In this document: positions 35,402 to 47,000 of the stretch, one piece after another
How positions within the stretch are numbered: the stretch's first letter is position 1
Layout of the letters: the number at the start of each line of letters is the position of its first letter
DNA from: Ophiodon elongatus
Taxonomy: Eukaryota > Chordata > Actinopteri > Perciformes > Hexagrammidae
DNA: 64,000 nt
NCBI GenBank assembly: GCA_016806645.1
Contig: JACSYO010001856.1
Coordinates: 400,001-464,000 of the forward strand
Reading direction: 5' to 3'
Notes under the pieces: model-generated
Seen by the model: the letters and a program-made list of their open reading frames with translations, nothing else
What the model was told of the DNA's origin: nothing
The model's database searches: none
Made by a program: the position numbers and the translations under genes

Positions 35402-37152
35402 GTAAGTAAGCTAAACTGCTCGGTGGAGTTTTAAGTGGCAGACTATGTTTTCGTCGCGGTGGCATTAAGGGCTACATGATATATTCAACAGTGCTCCGAC
35501 TACTTAAGTTATTTTCTTAATGATGCAATAGTGGATAGTAGCCTATCATTTCTATGGCTGTGCACTTTGGAGGCGCTTTTTTTTTGTAAAACAAGTCAGT
35601 GTTTTGCTTGACGAATGCTAGCAAAAGTCCTCATCTGTTACATAACATCAAGACTCCAGTCTGCAAAATAGAGGAATTCACTGCAAAACTCAAACATACT
35701 GGACATACTTTAGTTTGTTATTTTTTTAAACGAGGAAATGCTGCAATTGTGATAGTGTGTGTGTTTTTTTTCGTTGTGGCTGCGTTTCAGTTTGTGCTTT
35801 CAATGTTGTTGGCTCTTTGCAGAGAAGTCAGGATTCGCGATGTGTGTAGGATGTGGAAGTCAGATCCATGACCAGTACATACTGAGAGTCTCTCCCGACC
35901 TGGAGTGGCATGCAGCCTGCCTGAAGTGTGCAGAGTGCAGCCAGTACCTGGATGAGACCTGCACTTGTTTCGTCCGGGACGGCAAAACCTATTGCAAAAG
36001 AGATTATGTAAGGTAGGAGTTTGGAAATATTCTCTTTGTATAGTCTGGATTATGTTTAGTCACATCAAATATAAATCAAACATATTTAAATACAATACGA
36101 ATTAATATTATGAAGAGGTCAAACCGAATTCAAGAAAGACGAATTTGGACATAAAAAAACTGACATTTGGAACACAGCCTACGTTGACTATTCAGTTATA
36201 TTACAAAAAATAAGAAAACACAATCCACAGTATTTAGTTATCCATTTAAATTATAAATACATTATAGCATTATTTAAATAGGCTACTACTCAACTCTGAG
36301 TTGTCGTCTGAACGTTTTCTTCTTTGCTATTTCTTTTACATTTCTTCGTAGATTTTTCAATCTTTGACAATTTCCCCCTAATTTTCCAGGTTGTTCGGAA
36401 TAAAATGCGCCAAATGCAACCTGGGATTCAGCAGCAGCGATTTGGTGATGAGAGCCCGGGATAACGTGTACCACATCGAGTGTTTTCGGTGCTCGGTGTG
36501 CAGCAGGCAGCTGCTGCCGGGAGACGAGTTCTCCCTGCGGGAAGACGAGCTGCTGTGCCGGGCGGACCACAGCCTGCTGCTGGACAGGAGCTCCGCAGGA
36601 AGCCCCATCAGCCCCGGACACATCCACTCCAACAGAGCGCTGCACCTGGCAGGTCGGATTATTCATATTATTATTATTATTATTATTATATAAATATGAT
36701 CTGTATTTATTTATTTTACTTAAGAAAGTGGAATTATTCCTAGTAACAAAATAAAATCGGCTGTTTATTCTTGAATAAAAGCCCTTCAGTTTAAATAAAT
36801 GGAAGAATGAAATGAAAGAAATTAAAAAAGTAAACGTTTGTTTAAAAATTGTGAGTGCTTGAGTCTAGAAAAACGAAATGAAAAAATCAATATAAGGTCA
36901 ATGATTAGTATTTTTTTTTTGTCCTTTAACATCCAGATAATTTGTTTTGTGGCTGTCTGGCTTGGTGTGTGTTTGTGTGTAAAGTGTGTGCTGCGATGTT
37001 TCTTTAGACTAATTTCATAATTGATCTCATTAGCGTTTACCTGCTCTGTTACCATTATCTGAATAATCTGGTAGGCCTATTTGAGTCGCCACTGTGGCAG
37101 CGTGCTTGTGTGTGTGTGTGCGTGTGTAAAATGTGTGTGTGTGCGTGTGTAT

Positions 37153-37218
<66 letters not shown>

Positions 37219-39200
37219 GGAGCTGTCATCCTGAGGGCGCCTGCCAACCGAAAGAGAACAAAGCAAATGAGTGAATAATGTTCACCAACTTCCTGCCTTA
37301 AAGCGCTGAATTCAAAATACTTTACACAAATCAGCCCAGTGTCACCGGCAGGATTTCTTATTTCAACTGCGTTTTTGTTTTGTTTTTAAATCTATTTGTT
37401 TTGAGAGCATAGGCCTGTAGATGTAGTGAACAATATCTCCTGTTTTACGACGACAGGGTTAAGGATTAGTACAGGCTGACAGGAGACAACAACGCAAGAC
37501 GTGAGCGGTTAATTTGCAAACGCAACCTTCAATAAAAAAAAAATGTCATCATGTAAGTTTAGGTTATCGAAACTCACGCAACTCCCTTTCACCTCTGAAT
37601 ATTATTCTTATTATTCTTATTGCCATGCGATATGTAAATATAAACATATTTGTTTTTGTCATGGGAACTTCCCAAAAAATATAATTTTTTCCTCTTTTAA
37701 GATTATGAAATATTTGCCTGAGCCTTAAACAGTTGCAGACATTTATATATAATATATAATAAAAATGTAATGTAAGGCTGATAAATATAATCGCGTAAAA
37801 CAAGACAAGAGATTAATAGGCTGCCGAGTGACTGAATCACACTTTGAGAGGCTTCCCGAGGCCTTTGTACAGTTTCTGACGGACGGGTTTCTTTCCTCCG
37901 CGCTCAGCAGACCCGGTCACGGTGCGGCAGGCCCCGCATCGGAACCACGGTCACAAGCAGTCGGAGAAGACGACTCGCGTCAGGACGGTGCTGAACGAGA
38001 AGCAGCTCCACACGTTGCGGACCTGCTACAACGCCAACCCGAGGCCGGACGCGCTGATGAAGGAGCAGCTGGTGGAGATGACGGGCCTGAGCCCCAGGGT
38101 GATCCGGGTCTGGTTTCAGAACAAGCGCTGCAAAGACAAGAAGAGGACCATCCTGATGAAGCAGCTGCAGCAACAGCACCACAGTGATAAGTCTGTAAGC
38201 ATCTTCGTAAGTTCGACCCTTTAATTACTACAACCATTCATTCATTCATGTGTTTACTTGTTTGCTTGTTATTTTTAAACCGTGACCAAGATACATGTGA
38301 ACTCAGTTACCAGTTGTTGTTTTTCACTCTGAGGCTTCATAGGTCTTTAGTAAATGCGTAGTGACAAACAGATGCCAGCCATAATAACCTAAACACTTCA
38401 TTAGTTTATGATTTCTATTGGTGGTTGTTTGCCTTGGTATACTCCACATTGTATACCATTAATGTGAATTACTATCAGCTTACAATTCTACTCTTATCTG
38501 GACTTCAGTTTTTATAGTTTACTTACACTAAAATGACTGCTCCAGTTGGCTCCAGTGCTATTCTTTATTCAAACTTTAGGCCAATGAATAATGAATCAAC
38601 TGCTTTGGCTTCAGTTGCTTGACCTGAAAGATAAAAATACCCTCCGCAAACAGGCGTGTTCTCCATCTTGGAAACATCTCTTGCTCTCAAACTATAGTTC
38701 AATCTTTGCTCCAAACCCAAGAGGAAATGTTTTGGAGGAAAAAGTGAATTCTTTCCCAAAGTTAGCATTGATCATACATGGCACATGAAAACGTCACTTT
38801 TCAATTTAAGTTAAGTTTAAATTAAGTATTTTTTGAAAACGTGTGTGTAGGTTTCATGAGGAAAAAGTTCTTTTCAGTTCTTTCAGAAGTGACAGACACA
38901 TTCTTGCAGGACACAAACAAATGATGCTGTGATTTTAACTTTTTTTTGATAGAACCTGCAGGGCCTCACAGGGACGCCTCTTGTGGCCGGGAGTCCTATT
39001 CGACATGAGAGCTCTGTGCAGGGAAACCCAGTGGAGGTCCAGACCTACCAGCCTCCATGGAAAGCCCTTAGTGAGTTCGCCCTGCAGAGCGACCTGGACC
39101 AGCCAGCCTTCCAACAACTGGTGAGTGTTCAGGACAGACTGAGTTAGATGTGCACACACAGACATGCACAGCAGACCACAACCTGACTGACTATCTATCC

Positions 39201-39257
<57 letters not shown>

Positions 39258-39289
39258 CTGTATCTATCTATCTATCTATCTATCTACTG

Positions 39290-39351
<62 letters not shown>

Positions 39352-39354
39352 CTG

Positions 39355-39402
<48 letters not shown>

Positions 39403-39403
39403 G

Positions 39404-39437
<34 letters not shown>

Positions 39438-39685
39438 GTCATGGCAACACTGTGTCTCAATGTCAGCAAAGACAGGGGAACTGAACTATAATGCTTTAAC
39501 AACCAGATTTTCAAAATAAAAGCCTAAATATTTCGCATACTTTGACACTTGTGATTCTGTCTGTTCAGGTGTCTTTCTCTGAATCGGGGTCTCTCGGAAA
39601 CTCCTCGGGCAGCGACGTGACTTCTTTGTCCTCTCAGTTACCGGACACCCCCAACAGTATGGTACCCAGCCCGGTGGAGACGTGA
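35344..39685 (+). CDS. isl2: isl2, LIM-homeodomain transcription factor Islet-2 (complete, 6 exons)
   Basis: Coding exons are 35344-35401, 35823-36012, 36390-36652, 37911-38194, 38953-39120 and 39569-39685. All junctions are GT-AG and in phase, giving 359 residues, the same length as I recall for human ISL2. LIM1 spans about residues 27-81 (CVGCGSQIH to YCKRDY) and LIM2 about 89-143 (CAKCNLGF to LCRADH). The homeodomain spans about 190-249, with recognition helix VIRVWFQNKRCKDKK. The LHX3-binding region (LTGTPLVAGSPIRHE) and the C-terminus (PDTPNSMVPSPVET) follow. It is nuclear, binds LDB1 through its LIM domains, and helps specify motor neurons and some sensory and retinal neurons. The start is the family-typical MVDIIF. 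Details such as VRLFGIKCAKC fit ISL2 rather than ISL1. Whether this is the a or b teleost copy is not decided here. Confidence 0.97.
35823..36012 (+). CDS. isl2: isl2 exon 2, LIM1
   Basis: The acceptor is TTTGCAG and the donor is GTAGGA at 36013. All LIM1 zinc ligands are visible, from CVGC through HAACLKCAEC to YCKRDY. Confidence 0.97.
36390..36652 (+). CDS. isl2: isl2 exon 3, LIM2
   Basis: The acceptor is TTTCCAG. LIM2 ligands are visible in CAKC, HIECFRCSVC and LCRADH. The donor GTCGGA at 36653 is weak; the next exon joins in phase to give HLADPVTV. Confidence 0.96.
36660..36691. repeat. (ATT)n microsatellite in isl2 intron 3
   Basis: About nine ATT units directly after the weak exon 3 donor. 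Confidence 0.93.
37107..37215. repeat. Long (GT)n microsatellite in isl2 intron 3
   Basis: GT repeats with CG and TAAA interruptions; the pure run 37155-37214 is about 30 units. Confidence 0.97.
37911..38194 (+). CDS. isl2: isl2 exon 4, homeodomain
   Basis: The acceptor is CTCAGCAG and the donor is GTAAGC at 38195. The whole homeodomain (KTTRVRTVLNEKQLHTLRTC onward) is in this exon, including WFQNKRCKDKK. It ends LQQQHHSDKS. Confidence 0.97.
38953..39120 (+). CDS. isl2: isl2 exon 5, LHX3-interaction region
   Basis: A phase-0 exon: NLQGLTGTPLVAGSPIRHES, then VEVQTYQPPWKALSEFALQS, to PAFQQL. The acceptor is GATAG and the donor is GTGAGT at 39121. Confidence 0.96.
39190..39437. repeat. (CTAT)n microsatellite in isl2 intron 5
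   Basis: Almost 250 bp of CTAT units, interrupted three times by the same CTACTGTAT variant and once by CGAT. It lies 70 bp after the exon 5 donor. Confidence 0.97.
39569..39685 (+). CDS. isl2: isl2 exon 6, C-terminus
   Basis: Phase 0. Encodes VSFSESGSLGNSSGSDVTSL to SPVET with stop TGA at 39683-39685. The acceptor is GTTCAG. Confidence 0.96.
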   Translation: MSFSESGSLGNSSGSDVTSLSSQLPDTPNSMVPSPVET

Positions 39686-40295
39686 AACTGGGCCCCTCAG
39701 ACCCGTCGGTCCCCCCTCTTGCAAGGACAATTGCAGCATGATCCCGGTCCCCTGCATGTGACCAGCTCATCACATCGCCCAAACTACAAAGGAGAGTTTT
39801 TTGAATTTTTTATTTCATGACGTGGAGGGGATGGAACCAGGATAGCCCCGATTGACTCCGAGTTTTTTTTGTGGAGCTTTCATTGACAAAAAACGAAGAA
39901 GAACAATTCTTGCATGACTTGATACGGAGAGAGATGTACAGAAGACCTCCTGATGGATATAACAAACCTTCCCTCAAAAACAATTTGGAAACATTTACAT
40001 GTCGAAACAGATGGACATTCTGCGACTTCATTGTGATATTGTGTCTTGTTTCTTCAACATGAGAATTTTTTGATACATTTATTGCGTTGTCGAGTCCTGT
40101 TGACTCTGTGTCTTAAGGTCAGAGCATGATAATCTGCAAATTATTCGTGTTGTAAAATACTTTATCTTAAGGGCAGGTTGTTTGAGCTTCTCGATCAAAA
40201 AGTAAATTATTGTTATATTATTTATTGTTAGGTAAGCGATTCGTAAAGGGATTATTAACTGATAAAGAATAAAAAAAAAAAAAGCTGAATACATA
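39686..40295 (+). other. isl2: isl2 3' untranslated region (approximate)
   Basis: Follows the stop without a frame. A canonical AATAAA at 40268-40273, followed by an A run, is the best polyadenylation signal. Confidence 0.6.
40268..40273 (+). terminator. isl2 polyadenylation signal
   Basis: AATAAA, 583 bp after the isl2 stop codon. It is the first canonical hexamer after the stop on this strand that I noted. Confidence 0.55.
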
Positions 40296-40994
40296 ACATG
40301 TCTTGATGATCAATCTTTGTACAGGCGCTGTTTTTTTTTTTAATACATGGTCGCTTTGCGTTTGCAAGCTAATATTGTAGGCCAGTAATTTAATTTATTT
40401 GAAAATGCAGCTCTGAAATTAGCAACAACTCTCCATCTTTCACTGTAAAATTAAGACCTAATTACATTTTGTAGTCCAGTGCTCTTATGGGGACAAAGTC
40501 AGATTCACTGGTCAGATCCAAAGCGGTAACAGATCGTTACTCCTCATGACAGCGAGTCGTTTCTGATTTGAGAAACGTGCAACCAATACAAATCTTCTAC
40601 AGCCGCGGTGGCCGATTTAAAGAATAGATTCAAGGCATTACAAAAAAAAAAGAAAGAAGTAAAACACAGCATCATTCCAGTTGCACTGAATATGTTGTTT
40701 GTCCTGTTAAAACTATGAAGTTGTCCTGCCGGAATTGAACCCCGCAGGCTGCGTTGTCTTATCGTCCACCTCCATCTGTGGGGTTTTCTCCTTCGGTTAT
40801 GTAGCAGGACACGGACAGTGGTCATTTACTATCTCGGGGGCAAAAACCTGCTGTAAATTGTGCTCAGTCCAGTTACTCTGGTTGAGTCACAAGCTGGTCT
40901 AGACAGCGCGGAGGGATCGGCGACCCCTTATCTAGTCCTGGCATCACCTGCAAGCGATACACTGACTGAAGCCACAACAAACTAACTAAACAAC

Positions 40995-41056
40995 CCCTCC
41001 ACGGACACACACACACACACACACGCACACACACGCACGCGCGCGCACGCACACAC
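40995..41056. repeat. CA/CG alternating purine-pyrimidine repeat
   Basis: ACACACAC grading into GCACGCGCGCGC and back, which could adopt Z-DNA. It lies 1.3 kb downstream of isl2. Confidence 0.9.
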
Positions 41057-42402
41057 CTTCCCCAAAGCCCCCTCGCTTGTGAGGGGAACAGAGAGAAGCC
41101 CGTAAAGGGTCACTTCTCCTCCTCGGTTTATTTTTCTTTCAGTGAATTGCGTTATGGCGCACGGGTCATCCGAGATGACAGCTCCGGCTAAATGAACTGA
41201 CCTCCTTTACACTGTGTGCAGGACAAAACAAAGCTGCCATGCATGCACGGGAAATCTGTGGATAGACCTGTTTCTCAGACATAGATGCCTATTTTCTTTA
41301 AAGTGAACACAGGAGGAAATATTATTATATATCACGTCATTTGTTCATTCAATCTGCTCTCATGCGATCAATCATGAAGAGTGACTTTCGTTATTTTCGA
41401 TGCATTTTTGCTGTTTTTTTTTTTTTTTTACAAAAAGGCAGACAAAGGAAAATAATTCATTAATGGCAAGAAAATACGTCATTTTTTTTAAAAATCTTAA
41501 AATATTTAAATTATCCTGGTGCATTTCTTCCACCCCACTTGCTGTATTTGAACAAAACTGGACTCAATGATTCACCAAATGACTGCTGACAGTATTTTAA
41601 TATTTGAACGTTTTTCTCTCTGGAAAAAATTCAACAAGAGTTTGTTTTTATTTTCGTACATTGACAGTGTCTTAATCAGAAGTTTGAATGACAGAAGACA
41701 GATAATTGATTTGTAATTGAGCTACTTCAAATAAGATAACTAAACAATGCGATCAGATTAAGATAACAGAGATACGTGAAGAATAACAATGACATTTACA
41801 GACAAGAATGCAGGCCTATTAACCGTCCTATAGCAGAAACATCATTGTGGGGCCCTATATGTTTAAAAAACAGCACATTTCCAGCACGGATACGGTATAT
41901 ACCTCATGCTCACACACAGATCACATTAAAATGAACGAAAACATATCACATAGATTTATGAATAAAATAAATAATTGTCTTGTGAAAGTTTTAAATAAAT
42001 TAAATAATTTAAAAGCTTTTGTTTAGAGATCAAATGTTACAGGGAGTTACAACACCAAGCTAAAATAGGAGTAACGAAGAAAATAAAAATAATTAGTCAG
42101 CAAACGCTCTTGGAAATGTCAAAAATGCTCCTGAAAAATAAATAAAAGGGCAAATAAAAATGCAGACAACATTTAAATGCACAATTACATCCCCCAAAAC
42201 AGCCCCCTAATTTAACTAACAAAAATGTAGCTGAGGTCGTATTAGTCTCTGTTGCTCATGCAGACCAGATATCCCATCCTTTGACACCCATAAAATGACG
42301 CTTGAGTACCTGTAGGCCCTTTATCTTCTATCAAGTCGATGGGCGTTTCCCCTCAGTGCGTAAAACAAGAACCAAAACAAACACCAGTAATCCCTGTCCA
42401 GA

Positions 42403-42433
<31 letters not shown>

Positions 42434-42450
42434 CACACACACACACACAC
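42403..42450. repeat. (AC)n microsatellite
   Basis: About 24 units with one CG interruption. Confidence 0.96.
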
Positions 42451-42609
42451 TGCTCGGGCTACAGTAACTACACCTAAGCTCACACTCCTTTCTATGATAA
42501 TTGACCTGATATGACATGCAAACAGAGACCTCATTTTTTATTTCTAACTTATTTTGCACGTTTTTGACCGACACACGGCAACAATGTAGTCCACCCGCCA
42601 TCCCCATTA

Positions 42610-42850
42610 TTTAGGATTAGCTCTGAACTGTCTGCATGTGTCAAGATGCCTTGATGCAACCAGACGCTGTCAGAGGGAATGACACCGTATCATTAATGAT
42701 TAAGCGGACGAGTTCATTTAAAGGTGTGATGTAATTCTCTAATTGGTGGAGGGCCGGACGTAATTAGATCATCCTGCGTACTCGGGAGGAATGCAGCGCC
42801 GCCCACGACCACGAGTCACTAAACGGTCACTGGCTGACAGACACATGGAT
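42610..42850. promoter_or_regulatory. Possible isl2 downstream enhancer (texture and motifs)
   Basis: A compact block of homeodomain-type sites: ATCATTAATGATTAAG near 42690, TCTAATTGGTGG near 42738, and CGTAATTAGATC near 42760. It sits in sequence that is otherwise complex and repeat-free, 3 kb downstream of isl2. Enhancer function is inferred. Confidence 0.35.
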
Positions 42851-45386
42851 CATTTATATGTTCTATAATCCGTGTAGATGAGTGCTTTTTTTTTTTTGTT
42901 AGTGTGGAGAAGAAAATAAATAAAACTCGGCAGAAAAAGACATTGGCATTTTTTTATGCTGCTTTTCAAGGTTTCTTTTTTTTTACAAACCCAGAGATAT
43001 TACTTCCCATAGTTTGATGATAAATTAAAAGAAGATTACATAGCCATATATTAATGCATTTTTTTGGGGCTTTTAACCAACCAGCCCAAATAATATTAGG
43101 AGCTTAATTTTAACAATTTTATATTATTATTTTATTTAAAGAGTCTATTTTGACTATTTTAAGCATTACTTTTCAGGCCTGCATGCAGGCTTTAGGTTTT
43201 CAACTCAAAATATCATTCTGAACTTAACTGGAAATATACTACATTGGTTATGATGCCAGTGCAGGTCAGTGTCAATAGAGCTGGACATATACTCTCAGTT
43301 GCCAGTTTATCAGATACACCACAGCTAAAAGTAATGCAGGGTAATAAATCAAGGTAATAATGTTCACGTTTTGTTGAAACTGTTTTAGAGCGATGCTAAT
43401 TCAACTTTTCTGCCAGTGCTTTATAGTGTTTCTAATATTTTGTTCACCTAATTTTTTTAATGAAAGGTTGACTAAATATAGACCCACTTCAGAGTGTAAT
43501 GCAGCAGCTTGTTAATGCACATTAAAGTCAGAGGTTTGAATTTGATATTTACAACATTGTTCACTAAACAGAAATGAATTGATGAATTGCGATAATTGCA
43601 ACGTCAATTACCACAATTCAATTTAGCAACTGAGCTCTGATGTTGTAATGCTGTTCATAATATTACCTTCACACAAAGTCATGAAATATGACAAATATAA
43701 AATAACGGGCATACATATTATACACGTATATTTTATATATTTGTTTGGCCTGTAGGATCTGTGAGATTGTGAGTGAATCTCAGTCTTAGATTCGGGACAA
43801 AAAGGGAAGAAAATAAAATATTTTAGGCTTGAACAAGGTTTTTTATATCTCGGTGAGAATGTTTCATAAATAAGCTAACATACACTGTTGCATGTGTGTC
43901 ATATTATAGTTGAACCACCCATAACTGAATCTCACAGCCTTTTTTGCAATGGGCAATTGTCAGGAGGCATGCATGGCTAAACCAGGGAGGCAATGAAAAC
44001 AAAAGGAGAAGAAAGAGAAAAATAAACTCTCCATCAAACTTGTTATACCAAAATGACACCCTGCAATACGATTCACACGTACTTGAATAATGTATATATT
44101 GTATGTAGTACAGTAAATATCACTGGAGGGAGAGCCTGCTAAAAGCTTAGTTTTTACATTTTTGTTTTACAAACGGTGAGTTAACTTTTTTATTTAATTT
44201 AAAGTTGATTATTATCTTTAATTTTTAAATAAAATTTCCAAGGTAGTAGCACGCAAAAATCACACAGACCATCCATCTGTCCACATGACAGATTGCTAAT
44301 GAACATTTTCACATTAGAGCCTATAGAAATTGGAGATTTTCATGCCACCGTCAGGAAGGTTTTCATATTACTGTGTGCAAAAACAAAGGTTTTTTACATC
44401 TTAATTCAAAGGGATTTAGAAATATACAAAAAGATAAACAAAAACTATTTGTTTTCAATAGGTTTACGGTCTTCCTCACAATTTGTCTGCAACACCTTCT
44501 CAACCCTCCTGTCGCCTTCGTAGAAATTGTCCTTAGACTATTGCATTAGCATGACTGAAAAATACTGTGTAAAACTATGTGTATGTGTGATTTCTGTGGA
44601 GAGTCTGTGAAAGTTTCAACACACAGTGACCTTGCTCCTCCAGTGGGGGCCACCAGCAGAGGAACTGCCGAGACAAACTTCAAGTCCAAAACTCTCCAGG
44701 GAAGCATTCTGACAGGCTGACTTAATGCAGAGATTGAACTGGGAGCTTTTACTTCTGCAAGAGAAAAATAAGGGAGAGAGGGAGGAGGGGGAGGGGGTGT
44801 TGCACTTGAGTGGAGGCACAACAATGACTGGGATGAGGGTCTCAATAGTAAAATGTTAAATAAAATTACACAATATGATATGGATAAGAAAAATAAAGCT
44901 TTCCTCCACTTAAAGGAAGTAAACTATTTCAAAATTAGTGACTGACTAACATCAGTATAAAACAAAATAAGACATATAACTTATTATTATTATTATCCAC
45001 ACAATACAGCCAAACAGACCTTTAACACCCGTGTCAACATCATTAAATTGTGTAAACTGCTTTGTCCACCTCCTGTCAGGTGTTTTTAATGGGAAAGTTA
45101 AGGACCAATTTATCTCAGATGGGTAATGGCCAATTTACCATCTGGTGACAATAATTTAATCTTCTCTACTCTTAGGTCACACTGATAATGAAAGGGCAGC
45201 ATCAACATCTATGTGCAGTACGGGGCTATTTGTGTACTATCGATCCTGGGGAATGAATGCTGCTTTTATGGGAAACTGACACAATGAGTAAATATCCACA
45301 TATTATCCTTTAAACTTTTAAAAGCACTGGGGCCAGCAGGGGTGGAGGTATTTTAGAAAGCTGCATTAAAAATACAAATATTGATT

Positions 45387-45424
45387 GAAACCCCCCCCCC
45401 CACACACACACACAAAAAACACAC
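45387..45424. repeat. Poly-C followed by CA repeat
   Basis: About 10 C then CACACACACA. Confidence 0.9.
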
Positions 45425-45660
45425 ATTTTGTCATTATGTTTTCTGTTGACATATTTCGACCATCCTCTTTTATATTTTTAAAGCCACCGTTTTTCTAGAC
45501 GTTAAAAGAAAAATAAGATATTTTCTGTGTTTTTAAATTTTATATAATATATAATGACAGCAAAACATGCCCTATACTGTATTTATGTAAACTTACAGGG
45601 AGGAAGTTGCAACAGTAGCAGCTTGCTTGCCTGCTATTTACTGCAGACACACAAACACTG

Positions 45661-45661
45661 T

Positions 45662-45696
<35 letters not shown>
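45661..45696. repeat. (GT)n microsatellite
   Basis: About 17 GT units with one GA interruption. Confidence 0.95.
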
Positions 45697-46729
45697 GAGG
45701 GATGGTGAGCAGACCTCAGGCTCACCTGGAACACACAGAGAGCCACAATCAGCCTCCCTGGTCCCACTACTGAGACAGTGTCAGAGCCCCGTAAATCACG
45801 GTGCCCCACCCACGCATAAATCTGCTGCAAAAACAACACACCAACGCCCATTAGGAGAAGAGAGGAAGGTTGGAGCCGCCCCATTCGACAATGACTCGCT
45901 ATAAAACACAATGAAGGTTCACCTGTACTTTGGCAAGATGAAACTGTCATTAGCCAAAAGAGGAAGACAAACACTTGTCAAAGGAAGCAAACAATGATTC
46001 AGCGAGTGTGAGTCACTCAAGATGTGAAACGGCATCAAAAGGTTTCAGGGAGACACTCTGGCGTTCATCAGGTTCATATAAGTGTCAGTTCAGGAGTTCA
46101 AGAATGTTTTAAGGAAGTCTTTGTGTTTTAGATTTAGTGCTAAAGTTCAATTAACCTCCTGACTCATGAGTTAGGATGGAACAGAGACTAGCTTTAATTA
46201 TAGCATGCAGAGCAGAAACTGAAATGTGAATGTCATTGATATACTGGTCCTGTCAGAAGAAAACACTGTAAGTCAAAAGAGTTGAATTTTCACACGATCA
46301 GGGAAATTGACTTTCAGTTTATATTGATGAGCTTTCATTTCTCATTCTCAGAAACATTTAGCACAGTGTCACAAATTGTTGTATATTATCTGTTGAAAAT
46401 GATGGTTAAATCTAATTATCCATAAGTGCATTATACAACTGTTTTTGTCTGTTTTTATGTAGAGCAAGTTTAATGGACAGCAAATACCGTAAATGTCCAG
46501 GTTAACTTTCAATTTAGGTTAAAAAAGAAAAAAGCAAATCCTCTCCAACAAGACAGTAATTACATTGTGTCCAGTGCCACAGCAGCAGTCTGGAACCACA
46601 CCAGCTAAAAAAATGGAGCACAACAGTAAGGACACACAAAGAGCAACACACATGGTCCAGAATCATTGAGAGATAAAGAGAGTCAAATAAAAAAGGGAAG
46701 GGAGGGCTCTGCCTGCCAACTGCTGCGAT

Positions 46730-47000
46730 CCCCTCGTCCCACGGCGTTCCTGCCACTTTAAGAAATGAAGCAATATCATTAATGGAGGCCTCCAAGGGCT
46801 GACATCTTGCTCCAATTCACCAGTCCCCGTCCATCACACCATTACGGTGGGCCCAGCAGAATTAAAATCCAATCACTCCTCTGGCTAGTTTGATTAAGGA
46901 GGGCAACTGCACAAAGAAGGGGCTCTGACCCATTGTTGCCTCTGCCAGGGAGTCCCCAGAGGCTGCAGCAGGTCTCTGGTCCCAGGCAGCACCCAGACAA
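46730..47000. other. Possible conserved non-coding element (texture only)
   Basis: Non-repetitive, non-coding sequence with segments such as TCATTAATGGAGGCCTCCAA, TTACGGTGGGCCCAGCAGAA and CTAGTTTGATTAAGGAGGGC. Judged by appearance only. Confidence 0.25.

Noticed and set aside
36286..36666. 126-codon - strand frame
   Set aside because: Antisense to isl2 exon 3; G/C-rich coding DNA often leaves the opposite strand open.
37107..37215. Long regular repeats considered as CRISPR-like or structured arrays
   Set aside because: They are simple dinucleotide microsatellites without spacers; the genome is eukaryotic.
37828..38187. 119-codon + strand frame over the homeobox
   Set aside because: Wrong frame; the true frame gives the homeodomain.
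39150..39491. 113-codon frame of YLSI repeats
   Set aside because: Translation of the CTAT microsatellite.
45540..45974. 144-codon - strand frame, one of the longest in the window
   Set aside because: Runs through a GT microsatellite (HTHTHT), shows no family resemblance, and has no splice or promoter context.
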